64,000 bases of DNA from Phaeospirillum sp. (lineage in GTDB: Bacteria; Pseudomonadota; Alphaproteobacteria; Rhodospirillales; Magnetospirillaceae). The notes under the pieces are model-generated. The model did not search any database, was not told the origin of the DNA, and saw only the letters and a program-made list of their open reading frames with translations. Of the stretch, positions 52,715 through 62,592 are shown piece by piece. The stretch spans positions 124,001-188,000 of the forward strand of contig JAUSFB010000080.1 in assembly GCA_030651575.1 (NCBI GenBank), given 5' to 3'. Made by a program: the position numbers and the translations under genes. The first letter of the stretch is position 1. The number at the start of each line of letters is the position of its first letter.

Positions 52715-54292
52715 CTACCTCCCGGCCCGCAATTGCTCGATGCCCTGAGTCACCACCCGGTCGCCCGGCTTGACCCCCTCGGAAATCTCGGCCAGCGGCC
52801 CGACGATGCGTTCGACCTTCACCGGCCGCGCCTCGAACAGTTCGGGAGCGGTGCGCACGAACACCACCTGACGGCCGCCCATTTCGGCGATGGCGTCGCG
52901 CGGCACCGCCGTGCGCAGCCGGGTCGCCCCGGTGGCGAGAAAGACATCCACCGGCATGCCGATGCTGAGATTGACCGCCTGCCCGCCTTCGACCCGGAAC
53001 ACGGCATGGACTCCCTGATCCTGTAGGTCCATGCGCGGCGACACCCCCAGCAGGGTCAGCGGGAAGATCTCGCCGGGCAGCAGCCGCGTCACCGCCTGGG
53101 CTCCGGCGACGCGGCGCGCCAGCAGCAGGTCGTGAATGACCGCCTCGACCCGCAACCGGGCCGGATCGACCACCTCGACCAGCGCCTGAGTCGGCCCCAC
53201 CACCTCGCCCGGCACCACATGGACATCGGTAATCACCCCGTCCACCGGGGCAAGCAACAGCTCGCGCCCCAGGGCGGTGCCGGCGATCTGGGCGCGTTCG
53301 CGGCGCAGTTGGTCGAGCTGGATGCGGGTGGTCTCCACCTGCTTGACCGGAACCACTCCCCCCAACGCCTCCTGACGCGCCAGATCGCGCTCGGTGATGG
53401 CCAGCTGACTTTCTATCCGCGACAGCGAAGACCGCTTGTCGCCCCGCTCCAGATTGGTCAGGGTCGGCTCCAGCACCGCCAGCACCTGCCCCCGTTTGAC
53501 CTGTTGGCCGGGAACCGGAATGGGGAAGTTGGGATCGGAGACGATGCGGGCCGGCTGTGACGGCTGGACGCGGGCATAACCGGACGGATCGGGAATCACC
53601 CGGCCAACCACCCGGACCGTATCGGCAGCCTCGCGCGGCTCGATGGTTTCCGTGCGGATTCCCAGCAGGAACTGGGTCGGCTTGGACATGGGGATGGGCT
53701 GACCGGGCTGAAGCGGCGTCGTGGCGGATGATTGAGCCGGCGCGCCGTGATCCTCGCCGCCATGGGCAAAGGCAGGGGCCGCCGCCGCCAGCATGACCAG
53801 CACGGCGGCGGCGGCCTTGCGGCGACGCCCCAGCAACACCATCGTCACCAGGACGGCGCCGATGGCTCCGCCCCCGGCCCAGTGGGTCCAATGGGCGATG
53901 AGTGGCGCGGCGGCTGGCGGTCCGGGCAATGGCGGCGGCCGCACGCCCTGGATCAGGAGCAGATCGTCCCTGCCGCCGCCGGAGACGATCAACGTCACAT
54001 CGGCGCCCTCGGCGGGCGGCATCCAGGCCAGTTCGTAGACTCCCCCGGCATGGGAGGCCTGCGCCACGCCCTGCCAGCCCCCGGCTTCGGCCTCGACCAA
54101 GGCCCCGACCGTGGGGGCATTGCTGTCGGCATCGGCGAGGTAAAGCACCGTCTTGCCATCGGCGGGCAGCAGGACCGCCTGAAACGCCGTTCCCTCGGCG
54201 GCAAAGCCCGACGATTGGGCCAAAGCCGATTGGGCGGCCAAAAGTAACAGGGCAGCCAGCCCCGCGCGAACGCATGTCATGGTAAGCATCAT
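52715..54292 (-). CDS. RND efflux periplasmic adaptor with extra N-terminal domain
   Basis: The C-terminal 330 residues form a membrane-fusion adaptor: [22 protein letters not shown], a helical hairpin ([21 protein letters not shown]), [18 protein letters not shown], and a final [16 protein letters not shown]. Before it lies an unusual 175-residue part: a first signal peptide ([18 protein letters not shown]...ALAQ), a beta-rich domain, a membrane helix near 133-155, RRRK, and a second signal-like helix ending [12 protein letters not shown]. The adaptor is thus held by three hydrophobic segments. It is 5 bp upstream of the pump gene. The His-rich HGGEDHG stretch fits metal transport. No outer-membrane channel gene is in the window. 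Confidence 0.88.
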   Translation of the reverse strand: MMLTMTCVRAGLAALLLLAAQSALAQSSGFAAEGTAFQAVLLPADGKTVLYLADADSNAPTVGALVEAEAGGWQGVAQASHAGGVYELAWMPPAEGADVTLIVSGGGRDDLLLIQGVRPPPLPGPPAAAPLIAHWTHWAGGGAIGAVLVTMVLLGRRRKAAAAVLVMLAAAAPAFAHGGEDHGAPAQSSATTPLQPGQPIPMSKPTQFLLGIRTETIEPREAADTVRVVGRVIPDPSGYARVQPSQPARIVSDPNFPIPVPGQQVKRGQVLAVLEPTLTNLERGDKRSSLSRIESQLAITERDLARQEALGGVVPVKQVETTRIQLDQLRRERAQIAGTALGRELLLAPVDGVITDVHVVPGEVVGPTQALVEVVDPARLRVEAVIHDLLLARRVAGAQAVTRLLPGEIFPLTLLGVSPRMDLQDQGVHAVFRVEGGQAVNLSIGMPVDVFLATGATRLRTAVPRDAIAEMGGRQVVFVRTAPELFEARPVKVERIVGPLAEISEGVKPGDRVVTQGIEQLRAGR

Positions 54293-54335
54293 CGGATCCC
54301 TATCCGGTCAAATCACGGCGGCTGTGACGACGGAA

Positions 54336-54740
54336 TCAGGCCCGAGGCGGTTTATGCGGAGGAGAAACCAAGGCGAGCGAAGCCCCGGCGGCCAAGGCCG
54401 GCATCAGCGGATCACCCGCCCGGGACACGGGCTCGACCCCCACCGCGACGGTGGGGACGGCGAGAGCGCACAACCCCGGAGTCACGCAATGGCATCCGTG
54501 ATCGCCGGACGAAGCCGGGGACGGGGATGAAGCCGGAGCCGGAGCCTGATGCTGGCCGGCATGCTCGCACGCCGAGCCGGTATCCGCCGCCTCCATATGG
54601 GTCGAATGATGGGATGGGGCGGCGGCCCCGGGAGCGGGGCCGGCACTGGCCAGGGAAGCGATACCGGAAAACGCGAACAGCATGGCAAGGACGACAAGCC
54701 GCCCCATCCACCGTCCCGATTTCCGCAATTCCCAAAGCAT
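54336..54740 (-). CDS. Small His/Cys-rich exported or membrane protein
   Basis: A 134-residue protein starting MLWELRKSGRWMGRLVVLAML, with a signal-like hydrophobic segment. The mature part has metal-binding-type clusters (HHSTHMEAAD, CEHAGQHQ, DHGCHC) and a proline/serine-rich centre, then a second hydrophobic stretch. It resembles small copper-responsive proteins such as CopL in character, not by clear alignment. It is the first gene of the efflux operon, 43 bp before the adaptor gene. ATG 54740 follows AGAGG; a longer start at 54794 lacks a site. Confidence 0.7.
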   Translation of the reverse strand: MLWELRKSGRWMGRLVVLAMLFAFSGIASLASAGPAPGAAAPSHHSTHMEAADTGSACEHAGQHQAPAPASSPSPASSGDHGCHCVTPGLCALAVPTVAVGVEPVSRAGDPLMPALAAGASLALVSPPHKPPRA

Positions 54741-54833
54741 TTCTGGCCTCTTATCCGTGGCTGGAGCCCAATATAGCCGAAAATCACCACGCACCCTAAA
54801 ACGATTTTGCCGTTTTCGATCCTTCGGGACGCT

Positions 54834-56354
54834 TCACCCCTCCGGAGTCAGCAGGGAAACCCCCAGCATGGCGCGGCGCTTCAGCCACAGGCTGGGACGG
54901 TAGCGGGGGTCGCCGGTGATCTCCAGCATGGCCTGAAGCACCGCCAGCACCTTGCCGCCCCCCAGCTTGTCGCCCCAGGCCAGCGGCCCGGCGGGATAGC
55001 CGAGGCCCAGGGTCACCGCCCGATCGATGTCGTCGGGGGTGGCGATACGCTGCTGGGCGATGTCGCAGCCCACATTGATGATGGCGGCGACGACGCGCTG
55101 GGCGATGAAACCGGGGCTGTCATGAATCACGGTGACCGGCTTGCCGTCGGCTCCCAACAGGCCATGGGCGGCATCGCGCCATTTGGCCTCGGTCACCGGG
55201 TTGGTCATGACGGTCCGATGGCCGTCGAGCCCGAACAGCGGATCGACCGCCACGGTCCGGCGAGGGTCCAGGTCGTGGCGCAGGGCGGCAGTGGTGCAAT
55301 CCTCGCCCAGCGGGGCCACCAGACACAGCGCCTGGGCGCTGGGACGGTCGCCGGTCTCCACCGTGGCGCCAAGCTTGGTTGCGAGGGCGGCTACCGCTAG
55401 CCCGCCCTCGCTGGGGACGACCCACACCGAACCCGCCCACCCCCCGGGACCTGGCTTCGGCGGCGGCGCCATGGCCCGGTCGCCCTCATAGACATAAAAT
55501 CCTCGACCGGTTTTGCGCCCCAACAGGCCGGCGGTCAAGCGCTGACGGGTGATGGGTGACGGACGGAATCGAGGTTCCTGATAATATTGGTCGTAGATGC
55601 TTTCCATCACCGGGTGGGAAACGTCGAGGGCGGTAAGGTCCAACAGCTCGAACGGCCCCATGCGAAAGCCGGCGGCGTCCTTCAGCACCCGATCGGTGTC
55701 GGCGAAGTCGGCAACGCCCTCGCCCACCAGCTTCAGCGCCTCGGTGCCATAGCCGCGCCCGGCGTGATTGACGATAAAACCTGGGGTGTCCTTGGCCTTG
55801 ACCGGGACATAACCCATGCGCCGCGCCAGCACGGTCAGCGCCTCGCCCACCCAGGGCTCGGTCATGATGCCGTCGATGACCTCGACCACCTTCATCAGGG
55901 GGACCGGGTTGAAAAAATGAAACCCCCCGACCCGGCCTGGCAGCCGGCAGGCCGCCGCGATGGAGGTCACCGACAGCGACGAGGTGTTGGACGCGATCAG
56001 GCAGTCGTCGGAGACGATGGCCTCCAACTCGCGCAGCAAGGACTGCTTGACCGCGATGTCCTCGACGATGGCTTCGACCACCACATGGGCGGAAGCAAGA
56101 TCGGCCATGCCGGCCGCGACCTTCAGCCGGCCGATGGCGGCGGCGGCGGCCTCGGGAGTCAGCTTGCCCTTCTCGGCCAGCTTGCCCAGCATCTTGGCGA
56201 CATGATCGCGGGCCTCGGCGGCGGCTCCAGCGCGGGAATCGACCAAGATGACGGTGCAGCCGCCGGTGGCTGCGATCTGGGCGATGCCGCGCCCCATGGC
56301 ACCAGTTCCGACCATACCGAAGACGAGGTCGCTGCGATTGGCGTCGAGACTCAT
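54834..56354 (-). CDS. paaH: 3-hydroxyacyl-CoA dehydrogenase (PaaH-like, two-domain)
   Basis: A 506-residue NAD-dependent dehydrogenase. The N-terminal Rossmann domain has GTGAMGRGIAQIAA; the catalytic region holds IASNTSSLSVTSIA and GFHFFNPVPLMKVVEVI. A first C-terminal domain (VPVKAKDTPGFIVNHAGRGYGTEAL) is followed by a second, duplicated one (VTVIHDSPGFIAQRVVAAIINVG). The length and the duplication are typical of PaaH-type enzymes, which oxidise 3-hydroxyadipyl-CoA in phenylacetate breakdown, but a general fatty-acid role is possible because the other paa genes are absent. It is 3 bp downstream of an enoyl-CoA hydratase gene. Confidence 0.85.
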   Translation of the reverse strand: MSLDANRSDLVFGMVGTGAMGRGIAQIAATGGCTVILVDSRAGAAAEARDHVAKMLGKLAEKGKLTPEAAAAAIGRLKVAAGMADLASAHVVVEAIVEDIAVKQSLLRELEAIVSDDCLIASNTSSLSVTSIAAACRLPGRVGGFHFFNPVPLMKVVEVIDGIMTEPWVGEALTVLARRMGYVPVKAKDTPGFIVNHAGRGYGTEALKLVGEGVADFADTDRVLKDAAGFRMGPFELLDLTALDVSHPVMESIYDQYYQEPRFRPSPITRQRLTAGLLGRKTGRGFYVYEGDRAMAPPPKPGPGGWAGSVWVVPSEGGLAVAALATKLGATVETGDRPSAQALCLVAPLGEDCTTAALRHDLDPRRTVAVDPLFGLDGHRTVMTNPVTEAKWRDAAHGLLGADGKPVTVIHDSPGFIAQRVVAAIINVGCDIAQQRIATPDDIDRAVTLGLGYPAGPLAWGDKLGGGKVLAVLQAMLEITGDPRYRPSLWLKRRAMLGVSLLTPEG

Positions 56355-56357
56355 AGC

Positions 56358-57128
56358 TTAGATCCCCTCATAGGCGGGTTTGCGTTTTTCCAGGAAGGCC
56401 TTCATGCCCTCCTTCTGATCGCGGGACGCGAACAACAGCTGGAACGCCTTGCGCTCCAGCATCAGCGCCGTCTCCAGCGAGGCGTCCTGACCGGCCAGCA
56501 TCACTTCCTTGATCTGGGCAATGGCCAGCGGCGGCATACGCGCGATGGTCTTGGCGATGTCGAGCGCGGCGGACAGCACCTCGGCATCGGGCACCACCTT
56601 GCTCGCCAGCCCCATCTGACCGGCTTCCGTACCGGTGATGGCTTGGCCGGTCATGGCCAGCAGCATGGCCTTGTACTTGCCGACCGCGCGGGTCAGGCGC
56701 TGGGTGCCGCCGGCGCCGGGCATGATGCCGACCTTGACCTCGGGCTGGGAGAAACTGGCGTTCTCGCCCGCCACGATGATGTCGGCGTGCATCACCAGCT
56801 CGCAACCGCCGCCCCAGGCATAGCCGTTGACGGCGGCGATGACCGGCTTGGGACACTGGGCGATGGTCCGCCACAGCAGGTGATTATTGCGCAGCATCAG
56901 CTCGATGGCGCCGACCTCGGCCATATCCTTGATATCGGCCCCGGCGGCGAACGCCTCCTCGTTGCCGGTCATGACGATGGCCCGAATCCCTGTATCCCCC
57001 CCCAGCCGGGCCATATGCTCGGCCAGTTGGCGGCGGACCTCGGCGTTCAGCGCGTTCTTGGCCTCGGGCCGGTTGATGCGCAGGAGAGCCACGGACTCCA
57101 TGGGAGTTTCCAGCAGGACTTCGGTCAT
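56358..57128 (-). CDS. Enoyl-CoA hydratase/isomerase family protein
   Basis: A 256-residue crotonase-fold enzyme of typical length. The oxyanion-hole regions are visible: [15 protein letters not shown] and [17 protein letters not shown]. The catalytic glutamates lie in the [10 protein letters not shown] segment and in [20 protein letters not shown]. It should hydrate a 2-enoyl-CoA to a 3-hydroxyacyl-CoA, the substrate of the dehydrogenase encoded next. The best matches by eye are PaaF-like hydratases, but the exact acyl-CoA is not clear. Its promoter lies in the 99-bp gap to the divergent IclR gene, which contains overlapping palindromes. Confidence 0.9.
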   Translation of the reverse strand: MTEVLLETPMESVALLRINRPEAKNALNAEVRRQLAEHMARLGGDTGIRAIVMTGNEEAFAAGADIKDMAEVGAIELMLRNNHLLWRTIAQCPKPVIAAVNGYAWGGGCELVMHADIIVAGENASFSQPEVKVGIMPGAGGTQRLTRAVGKYKAMLLAMTGQAITGTEAGQMGLASKVVPDAEVLSAALDIAKTIARMPPLAIAQIKEVMLAGQDASLETALMLERKAFQLLFASRDQKEGMKAFLEKRKPAYEGI

Positions 57129-57140
57129 TGACGCCTCTAG

Positions 57141-57164
57141 TTTCGCTGTGCGAAATTGAATTTC
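57141..57164. promoter_or_regulatory. Candidate IclR operator between divergent genes
   Basis: Two palindromes overlap: TTTCGCTGTGCGAAA (57141-57155) and GAAATTGAATTTC (57152-57164). They lie 12 bp from the start of the hydratase gene and 63 bp from the IclR gene. IclR-family regulators bind short palindromes of this type, so control of both genes by the adjacent regulator is likely. Confidence 0.65.
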
Positions 57165-57227
57165 ACATTATATTGACGCCAGAGCCTAGGTCGTGATTAC
57201 GTCGCTTGGCAAACAAATTTTGCGAGG

Positions 57228-58049
57228 ATGCCCCCGGTGACCACAGGCGATGACGGCCAGGAAGAGGGTATCGACCGCCAATTCGTGGTCGCCCTATCAC
57301 GCGGGCTCGACATCCTGCGTTGCTTTGGCCCCAACGAGACCATGCTGGGAAACCAGGAGATCGCGGCCCGGACCGGCCTGCCCAAGCCGACCATATCGCG
57401 GCTGACTCACACGCTGACCAAGCTGGGCTACCTCGTCGCCATCGAGCGCCACTCCAAATACCAGTTGGGCGCGGCCGTGCTGTCGCTGGGCTACAGCGCC
57501 CTGGCCGGCATGGATATCCGCGAAGTGGCGCGGCCGCTGATGCAAGATCTGGCCGATTACTCCAACATGGCGGTATCGCTGGGCAGTCATGACGGAGCCA
57601 GCATGATCTATATCGAGTCCTGTCGCGGCAAAGGGGCTCTGACCATCCGCCTGTCCGTCGGCTCGCGCATTCCGGTGGCCACCTCGGCCATGGGACGCGC
57701 CTATCTGGCCGCCCTGCCCGAGGGCAAGCGCATGGCGATCCTCGACGAGGTCCGCCGCCGCCATCCCGACGAATGGCCCAGAATCCAGGACGGAATGGAC
57801 CGCGCCATCCTCGATTACGCCAAGCGCGGATTCACCATCTCCATGGGGGAGTGGCAAAGCGACGTCCATGCCGTCGGAACCGTGGTGTCCCAGCCGAGCA
57901 CCGGCGGGGTCATCGGGCTGAATTGCGGCGGGGCAGCGTTCCTGCTACCGCGCGAACGGCTGGAAGAAGACCTGGGACCGCGTCTGGTCCTGCTCGCGCG
58001 CAAGATCGAGGCGGCCCAAGGCCAACACGCGGCCAGGGTGACGTCGTGA
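57228..58049 (+). CDS. IclR-family transcriptional regulator
   Basis: A 273-residue regulator. The N-terminal winged helix (ALSRGLDILRCFGPNETMLGNQEIAARTGLPKPTISRLTHTL in register) and C-terminal ligand domain (SCRGKGALTIRLSVGSRIPVATSAMGRAYLAAL, DYAKRGFTISMGEW) are complete. It is divergent from the hydratase-dehydrogenase operon and overlaps by 4 bp with a membrane-protein gene downstream (GTGA). It probably responds to an acyl-CoA pathway compound and controls both units. Confidence 0.93.
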   Translation: MPPVTTGDDGQEEGIDRQFVVALSRGLDILRCFGPNETMLGNQEIAARTGLPKPTISRLTHTLTKLGYLVAIERHSKYQLGAAVLSLGYSALAGMDIREVARPLMQDLADYSNMAVSLGSHDGASMIYIESCRGKGALTIRLSVGSRIPVATSAMGRAYLAALPEGKRMAILDEVRRRHPDEWPRIQDGMDRAILDYAKRGFTISMGEWQSDVHAVGTVVSQPSTGGVIGLNCGGAAFLLPRERLEEDLGPRLVLLARKIEAAQGQHAARVTS

Positions 58050-59461
58050 CGCACCCCGGCGGCCGCCTCAGCGCCGCGATCCTGCTGGGAATGATCGCCT
58101 GCGTCCTGATCCATGTCTTGCTGCCGCTGGAGGGCCTGCGCTGGACGTCAAGGCTGCTGCTGCTCGCCTATATCGCGGCGGAGTGGTCCCGCATCGCCAC
58201 CAACGCCCGCGTCATGGTGGGGCTTGCCGCCCTTCTCACCGCCTGGGCCGCGGCGACCGGAACCGGCGACACGGTGAAGGTGATGGCGGCGTCGCTGGAT
58301 ACCGGCGCCTTCTTCGCCACCTTCTTCGCCAACCAGTTCTTCCTGCGCGAGGCCGCCCGCACCTCCAAGCTGGTCAGCCGCTGTTCCGCCTTCTTCGTCA
58401 ATCAGAGGCCGGGGCGCCGCTATGCCCTGCTGACCCTGGGCGGCTATCTGTTCGGCATCATCCTCAATATCGGAGTGCTCAGCCTGCTGGGCATCATGAT
58501 CAAGCAGCGCAACTCGCTGGCCAGCGCCGGCGGCAACGCCCAGATCCGCGACGTGCGCGAGCGCCGTATGGTGCTGGCGCTGCTGCGCGGCTTTTCCATC
58601 ACGCCGCTGGCCTCGCCGCTGTCGATCTCGCTGGCGGTGCTGCTGACCGCCATGCCCGGCCTGCATTGGAGTTCCATGCTGCCCCTGGGCATGGCCACCG
58701 GCCTGGTCATCCTTGGCCTGGGGTGGCTCCAGGACAAGCTGGCCGCGCCGCTCCACCTTGTGCATCTGGTGCCGCCCTACCAGCCGACCCGCGACGCGGC
58801 GGCGCTGGCCGGCATCACCGGGCTGGTGCTGCTGGTGTTCTTCACCGCCCTGGGCTTCGAGACGGCGCTGGGGATTCCGTTGAGCCGGGCCATGCTGGTC
58901 TCGACCCCGCTGATCGGCCTGGGCTGGCTGGGCTGGCAGTACAGGGATTGGGGAATGCACAAGGGCTCGCGGTTGGTGGCGCGGCGGGTGGTGAGCAAGG
59001 CGGCCACGACCTTTCCCAACTACCGCACCGAAATCGCCATCCTGTCCAGCGCCGGATTCATCGGAACATTGTTCTCCGCCCTGGCGCCGCCGGCGGCGCT
59101 GGGCAGCGTCATCGCCGCCCCCTTCCTGCCACCGGTCCTGCTGCCGCTATTGGCCATGCTGGCGGTGGTGTTGCCGGCCCTGGCCGGGATCAACCCCATC
59201 GTCAGCGTCACCATCCTGGCCTCGGCGCTGCACAGCGCCCCTCACCTTCCCATCGCCGCCGAATCGCTGGCGCTGGGGCTGATCGCCGGCTGGTCCATCT
59301 CGATCAATTCCTCGACGCTCACCGCATCGGCCATGCTGCTGGGCGAGATGGTGGGCAAGCCGGCCAAAACCATCGTCCGAGGCTGGAACGGCCGGTTCAC
59401 CCTGGCCTGCTTCGTGGTGCTGGGGGCATGGCTGACGGCCCTCGGCATCCTGATCCGATAG
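58046..59461 (+). CDS. Multi-pass membrane protein, possible transporter
   Basis: A 471-residue protein from GTG 58046, which overlaps the IclR stop. About ten to twelve hydrophobic segments are visible. A cytoplasmic loop RSCSAFFVNQRPGRRYA-like region and LRGFSITPLASPLSISLAVLL and NPIVSVTILASAL segments recall ion-transporter-superfamily carriers with re-entrant loops, but I cannot name a family. Because it is coupled to the regulator of an acyl-CoA operon, uptake of an organic acid is a reasonable guess. Confidence 0.75.
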   Translation: MTHPGGRLSAAILLGMIACVLIHVLLPLEGLRWTSRLLLLAYIAAEWSRIATNARVMVGLAALLTAWAAATGTGDTVKVMAASLDTGAFFATFFANQFFLREAARTSKLVSRCSAFFVNQRPGRRYALLTLGGYLFGIILNIGVLSLLGIMIKQRNSLASAGGNAQIRDVRERRMVLALLRGFSITPLASPLSISLAVLLTAMPGLHWSSMLPLGMATGLVILGLGWLQDKLAAPLHLVHLVPPYQPTRDAAALAGITGLVLLVFFTALGFETALGIPLSRAMLVSTPLIGLGWLGWQYRDWGMHKGSRLVARRVVSKAATTFPNYRTEIAILSSAGFIGTLFSALAPPAALGSVIAAPFLPPVLLPLLAMLAVVLPALAGINPIVSVTILASALHSAPHLPIAAESLALGLIAGWSISINSSTLTASAMLLGEMVGKPAKTIVRGWNGRFTLACFVVLGAWLTALGILIR

Positions 59462-59553
59462 CCATCCCAGCCGCCTCCCCTTGACCGAGTCCGGCCCCGC
59501 CGTTAGGGTTGCGGCAGATTTGTTGCGGCCCCCCTTCAGAACGGCGGATTCCC

Positions 59554-60435
59554 ATGGGCATAAGCGGCGTCGAGAAGCCCAGCTTCCAGAGCCTGATTCT
59601 TACCCTCCAGGCCTTCTGGGCCGAACAGGGCTGTCTAATTCTCCAGCCCTATGACATGGAGGTCGGAGCCGGCACCTTCCACCCCGCCACCACGCTGCGC
59701 GCGCTGGGGCCGGACAAATGGAAATGCGCCTATGTTCAGCCGTCGCGCCGCCCCAAGGACGGCCGCTACGGCGAGAACCCCAACCGCCTGCAACATTACT
59801 ACCAGTATCAGGTTCTGCTGAAGCCCAGCCCGGCCAATCCGCAGGAGCTGTACCTGGAAAGCCTCCGCCGCCTGGGGATCGACCCCATGGCCCACGACAT
59901 CCGCTTTGTCGAGGACGACTGGGAAAGCCCGACCCTGGGCGCCTGGGGCCTGGGCTGGGAAGTGTGGTGCGATGGCATGGAGGTGACGCAGTTCACCTAT
60001 TTCCAGCAGGTCGGCGGCATCGAATGCGATCCGGTAGCGGTCGAACTGACCTATGGGCTGGAACGCCTCGCCATGTATATCCAGGGGGTGGAGAACGTCT
60101 ACGACCTGGATTTCAACGGCGACGGCGTCAGCTATGGCGACGTGTTTCTGCAAGCCGAGAAGGAATACTCGGCCCATAATTTCGAATCCGCCAATACCGA
60201 GATGCTGCTGCGACACTTCCTCGACGCCGAGAAGGAATGCCAAAATCTGCTGGAGGCCAAGCTGGCCCTGCCCGCCTATGACCAGTGCATCAAGGCCAGC
60301 CACCGATTCAACCTGCTGGACGCGCGCGGCGTGATCTCGGTCACCGAGCGCCAAGCCTATATCGGCCGCGTCCGCGCCCTGGCCAAGGCCTGCTGTGAAG
60401 GCTGGCTCGCCTCCCGTACCCCGAAGGAGGCCTAG
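59554..60435 (+). CDS. glyQ: Glycyl-tRNA synthetase alpha subunit
   Basis: A 293-residue protein with the highly conserved GlyQ sequence: [60 protein letters not shown] and [20 protein letters not shown]. It forms the alpha2beta2 synthetase that charges tRNA-Gly. ATG 59554 gives the usual N-terminus; an upstream start at 59509 would add an unrelated tail. The beta-subunit gene begins two bases after its stop. Confidence 0.98.
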   Translation: MGISGVEKPSFQSLILTLQAFWAEQGCLILQPYDMEVGAGTFHPATTLRALGPDKWKCAYVQPSRRPKDGRYGENPNRLQHYYQYQVLLKPSPANPQELYLESLRRLGIDPMAHDIRFVEDDWESPTLGAWGLGWEVWCDGMEVTQFTYFQQVGGIECDPVAVELTYGLERLAMYIQGVENVYDLDFNGDGVSYGDVFLQAEKEYSAHNFESANTEMLLRHFLDAEKECQNLLEAKLALPAYDQCIKASHRFNLLDARGVISVTERQAYIGRVRALAKACCEGWLASRTPKEA

Positions 60436-60437
60436 AC

Positions 60438-62504
60438 ATGGCCGAATTGCTGCTGGAAATCCTATCCGAGGAAATCCCTGCCCGCATGCAGGCGCGTGCA
60501 GCCGACGACCTGCGCAAGATGGTCGCCGACGGTCTGGCCAGAAACGGCATCACCTTCGAGGCGGCGCGCGCCTATGTTACGCCGCGCCGGCTGGTGCTGG
60601 TGATCGAGGGCCTGCCGCTGGCCGGTCCCGATGTGTCGGAGGAAAAGCGCGGCCCCCGCGTCGGCTCGCCCGCCCAGGCCATGGACGGATTCCTGAAGTC
60701 CACCGGCATGGACGTGGACCAGTTGGAACAGCGCGACACCGGCAAGGGCGTGTTCTACTTCGCGGTGATCAACAAAAAGGGCCGCCCCACCGACGCGGTG
60801 CTGAAGGAAGTCGTCGAGGAGACCATGGCCGGTTTCCCCTGGCCGAAATCCATGCGCTGGGGCTCTCATTCCGTCCGCTGGGTCCGCCCGGTCCAGTCGA
60901 TCCTGTGCCTGTTGGACGGTGCGGTGGTGCCGGTGGGCTTTGGCCCCGTCACCGCCGGCGACCTGACCAGCGGTCATCGCTTCCTGGCTCCCGAGACCGT
61001 CCGGGTCAAGGACTTCGCCGATTACCTCAACAAACTGCGCCGCGCCAAGGTCATGCTCGACCCGGTGGAGCGCCGCCACGCCATCCTGTCGGGGGCCGAA
61101 GCCCTGGCCGAGGCCGAGGGGCTGACCCTGAAGCCCGATGACGGATTGCTGGCCGAGGTCACCGGTCTGGTGGAATGGCCGGTCCCGCTGATCGGCTCCA
61201 TCGACGACAGCTTCATGGATGTGCCGGCCGAGGTGCTGATCACCTCCATGCGCTCGCACCAGAAATATTTTTCACTACAAAAGGCCGATGGCTCGCTGGC
61301 GCCGCGTTTCGTGGTGATTTCGAACATGGAGGCAATGGACGGCGGCAAGGCGGTCGTCGCCGGCAATCAGCGCGTCCTGCGGGCGCGATTGTCCGACGCC
61401 AAGTTCTTCTGGGATTCCGACCGGCGGCACAGCTTGCAAAGCCGCCTGCCCAAGCTGGACGAGCGGCTGTTCTACGCCAAGCTGGGCACCCTGGCCGACA
61501 AGGTGATCCGCCTGCAAAATCTGGTGGGCGCCATGCCGTTCCTGTCGCTGGAGCAAAAAACCAGCGCCCTGGTGGCCGCCACCCTGTGCAAGGCGGATCT
61601 GTCGTCGGAAATGGTGGGAGAGTTCCCCGAACTCCAGGGGATCATGGGTCGCTACTACGCCCTCAACGACGGCTTGTCCGCCGAGGTGGCCGACGCCATC
61701 GCCGAACATTACTCCCCGTTGGGGCCATCGGATTCCTGCCCCGCCGCCTTGGCCTCGGTGGCGGTGTCGCTGGCCGACAAGATCGACTCCCTGGTGGGCT
61801 TCTTCGGCATCGATGAAAAGCCGACCGGCTCCAAGGACCCCTTCGCGCTGCGCCGCGCCGCGCTCGGCGTCATCCGCCTGATCGTCGAGAACAAGCTGCG
61901 GGTATCCCTGCTGTCCCTGTTCCAGGCGGGGCGGAGCAGCTATGAAAATGCCTTCGAGGCCGAGAGCGCGACGATCGGCGCCGAGTTGCTCGCCTTCTTC
62001 GCCGACCGTCTCAAGGTGGCGCTGAAGGAAAAAGGCGTCCGCCACGACCTGATCGACGCCATTTTCAGCCTGGGGGGCGAGGACGATCTGGTCCGTCTGC
62101 TGGCGCGGGTCGAGGCGCTGGGGGCCTTCCTGGCGTCGGACGACGGCGCCAATCTGCTGGTCGCCCATCGCCGCGCCGCCAACATCGTGCGCATCGAGGA
62201 AAAGAAGGACGGCAAGGCACAGGACGGCGCTCCGGACAAGGCGCTGCTGGCCCTGGCCGAGGAACAGGTCCTGGCCGCCGCCCTGGACACCGTCGGCCCG
62301 GCGGTGGACGCCGCCCTGAAGACGGAGGACTTCGCCGCCGCCATGGCCGCGCTGGCCCGGCTGCGCCAACCGCTGGACGCCTTCTTCGACAAGGTGACGG
62401 TCAATGCGGAGGACCCGGCCTTGCGCGTCAACCGCCTGCGCCTGCTGACCCGGATCGGGGCCGCCATGGGCCGGCTGGCCGACTTCTCCAAGGTCGAGGG
62501 CTGA
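60438..62504 (+). CDS. glyS: Glycyl-tRNA synthetase beta subunit
   Basis: A 688-residue protein beginning [18 protein letters not shown], the standard GlyS start. Conserved blocks include [22 protein letters not shown] in register, [31 protein letters not shown] and the HD-like segment. A C-terminal anticodon-binding-like region (about 570-680) completes the protein, and the length is typical. AAGGAGG precedes the ATG at the end of glyQ, so the two are co-transcribed and probably co-translated. Confidence 0.98.
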   Translation: MAELLLEILSEEIPARMQARAADDLRKMVADGLARNGITFEAARAYVTPRRLVLVIEGLPLAGPDVSEEKRGPRVGSPAQAMDGFLKSTGMDVDQLEQRDTGKGVFYFAVINKKGRPTDAVLKEVVEETMAGFPWPKSMRWGSHSVRWVRPVQSILCLLDGAVVPVGFGPVTAGDLTSGHRFLAPETVRVKDFADYLNKLRRAKVMLDPVERRHAILSGAEALAEAEGLTLKPDDGLLAEVTGLVEWPVPLIGSIDDSFMDVPAEVLITSMRSHQKYFSLQKADGSLAPRFVVISNMEAMDGGKAVVAGNQRVLRARLSDAKFFWDSDRRHSLQSRLPKLDERLFYAKLGTLADKVIRLQNLVGAMPFLSLEQKTSALVAATLCKADLSSEMVGEFPELQGIMGRYYALNDGLSAEVADAIAEHYSPLGPSDSCPAALASVAVSLADKIDSLVGFFGIDEKPTGSKDPFALRRAALGVIRLIVENKLRVSLLSLFQAGRSSYENAFEAESATIGAELLAFFADRLKVALKEKGVRHDLIDAIFSLGGEDDLVRLLARVEALGAFLASDDGANLLVAHRRAANIVRIEEKKDGKAQDGAPDKALLALAEEQVLAAALDTVGPAVDAALKTEDFAAAMAALARLRQPLDAFFDKVTVNAEDPALRVNRLRLLTRIGAAMGRLADFSKVEG

Positions 62505-62592
62505 TCGCTCCTCCCCCTAGGCATTCCGCCCGGGACGGAGCATAATGCTAATATACTGTTTTATGTAGCCACCTAATGGACGGGGACTGACC

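Noticed and set aside
49030-52773. A very long open frame on the plus strand opposite the RND pump gene
   Set aside because: Its product is dominated by Gly, Gln, His, Arg and Asp with no known motif. This is the usual mirror frame of a GC-rich gene; the pump on the other strand is certain.
52680-54275. A 531-residue minus-strand frame overlapping the adaptor gene
   Set aside because: It is another frame of the same DNA with Gly/Arg/Ala-rich low-complexity sequence; the adaptor frame has all expected motifs.
55587-57131. Long plus-strand frame opposite the dehydrogenase and hydratase genes
   Set aside because: It spans two well-supported genes on the other strand and has biased His/Gly/Gln composition.
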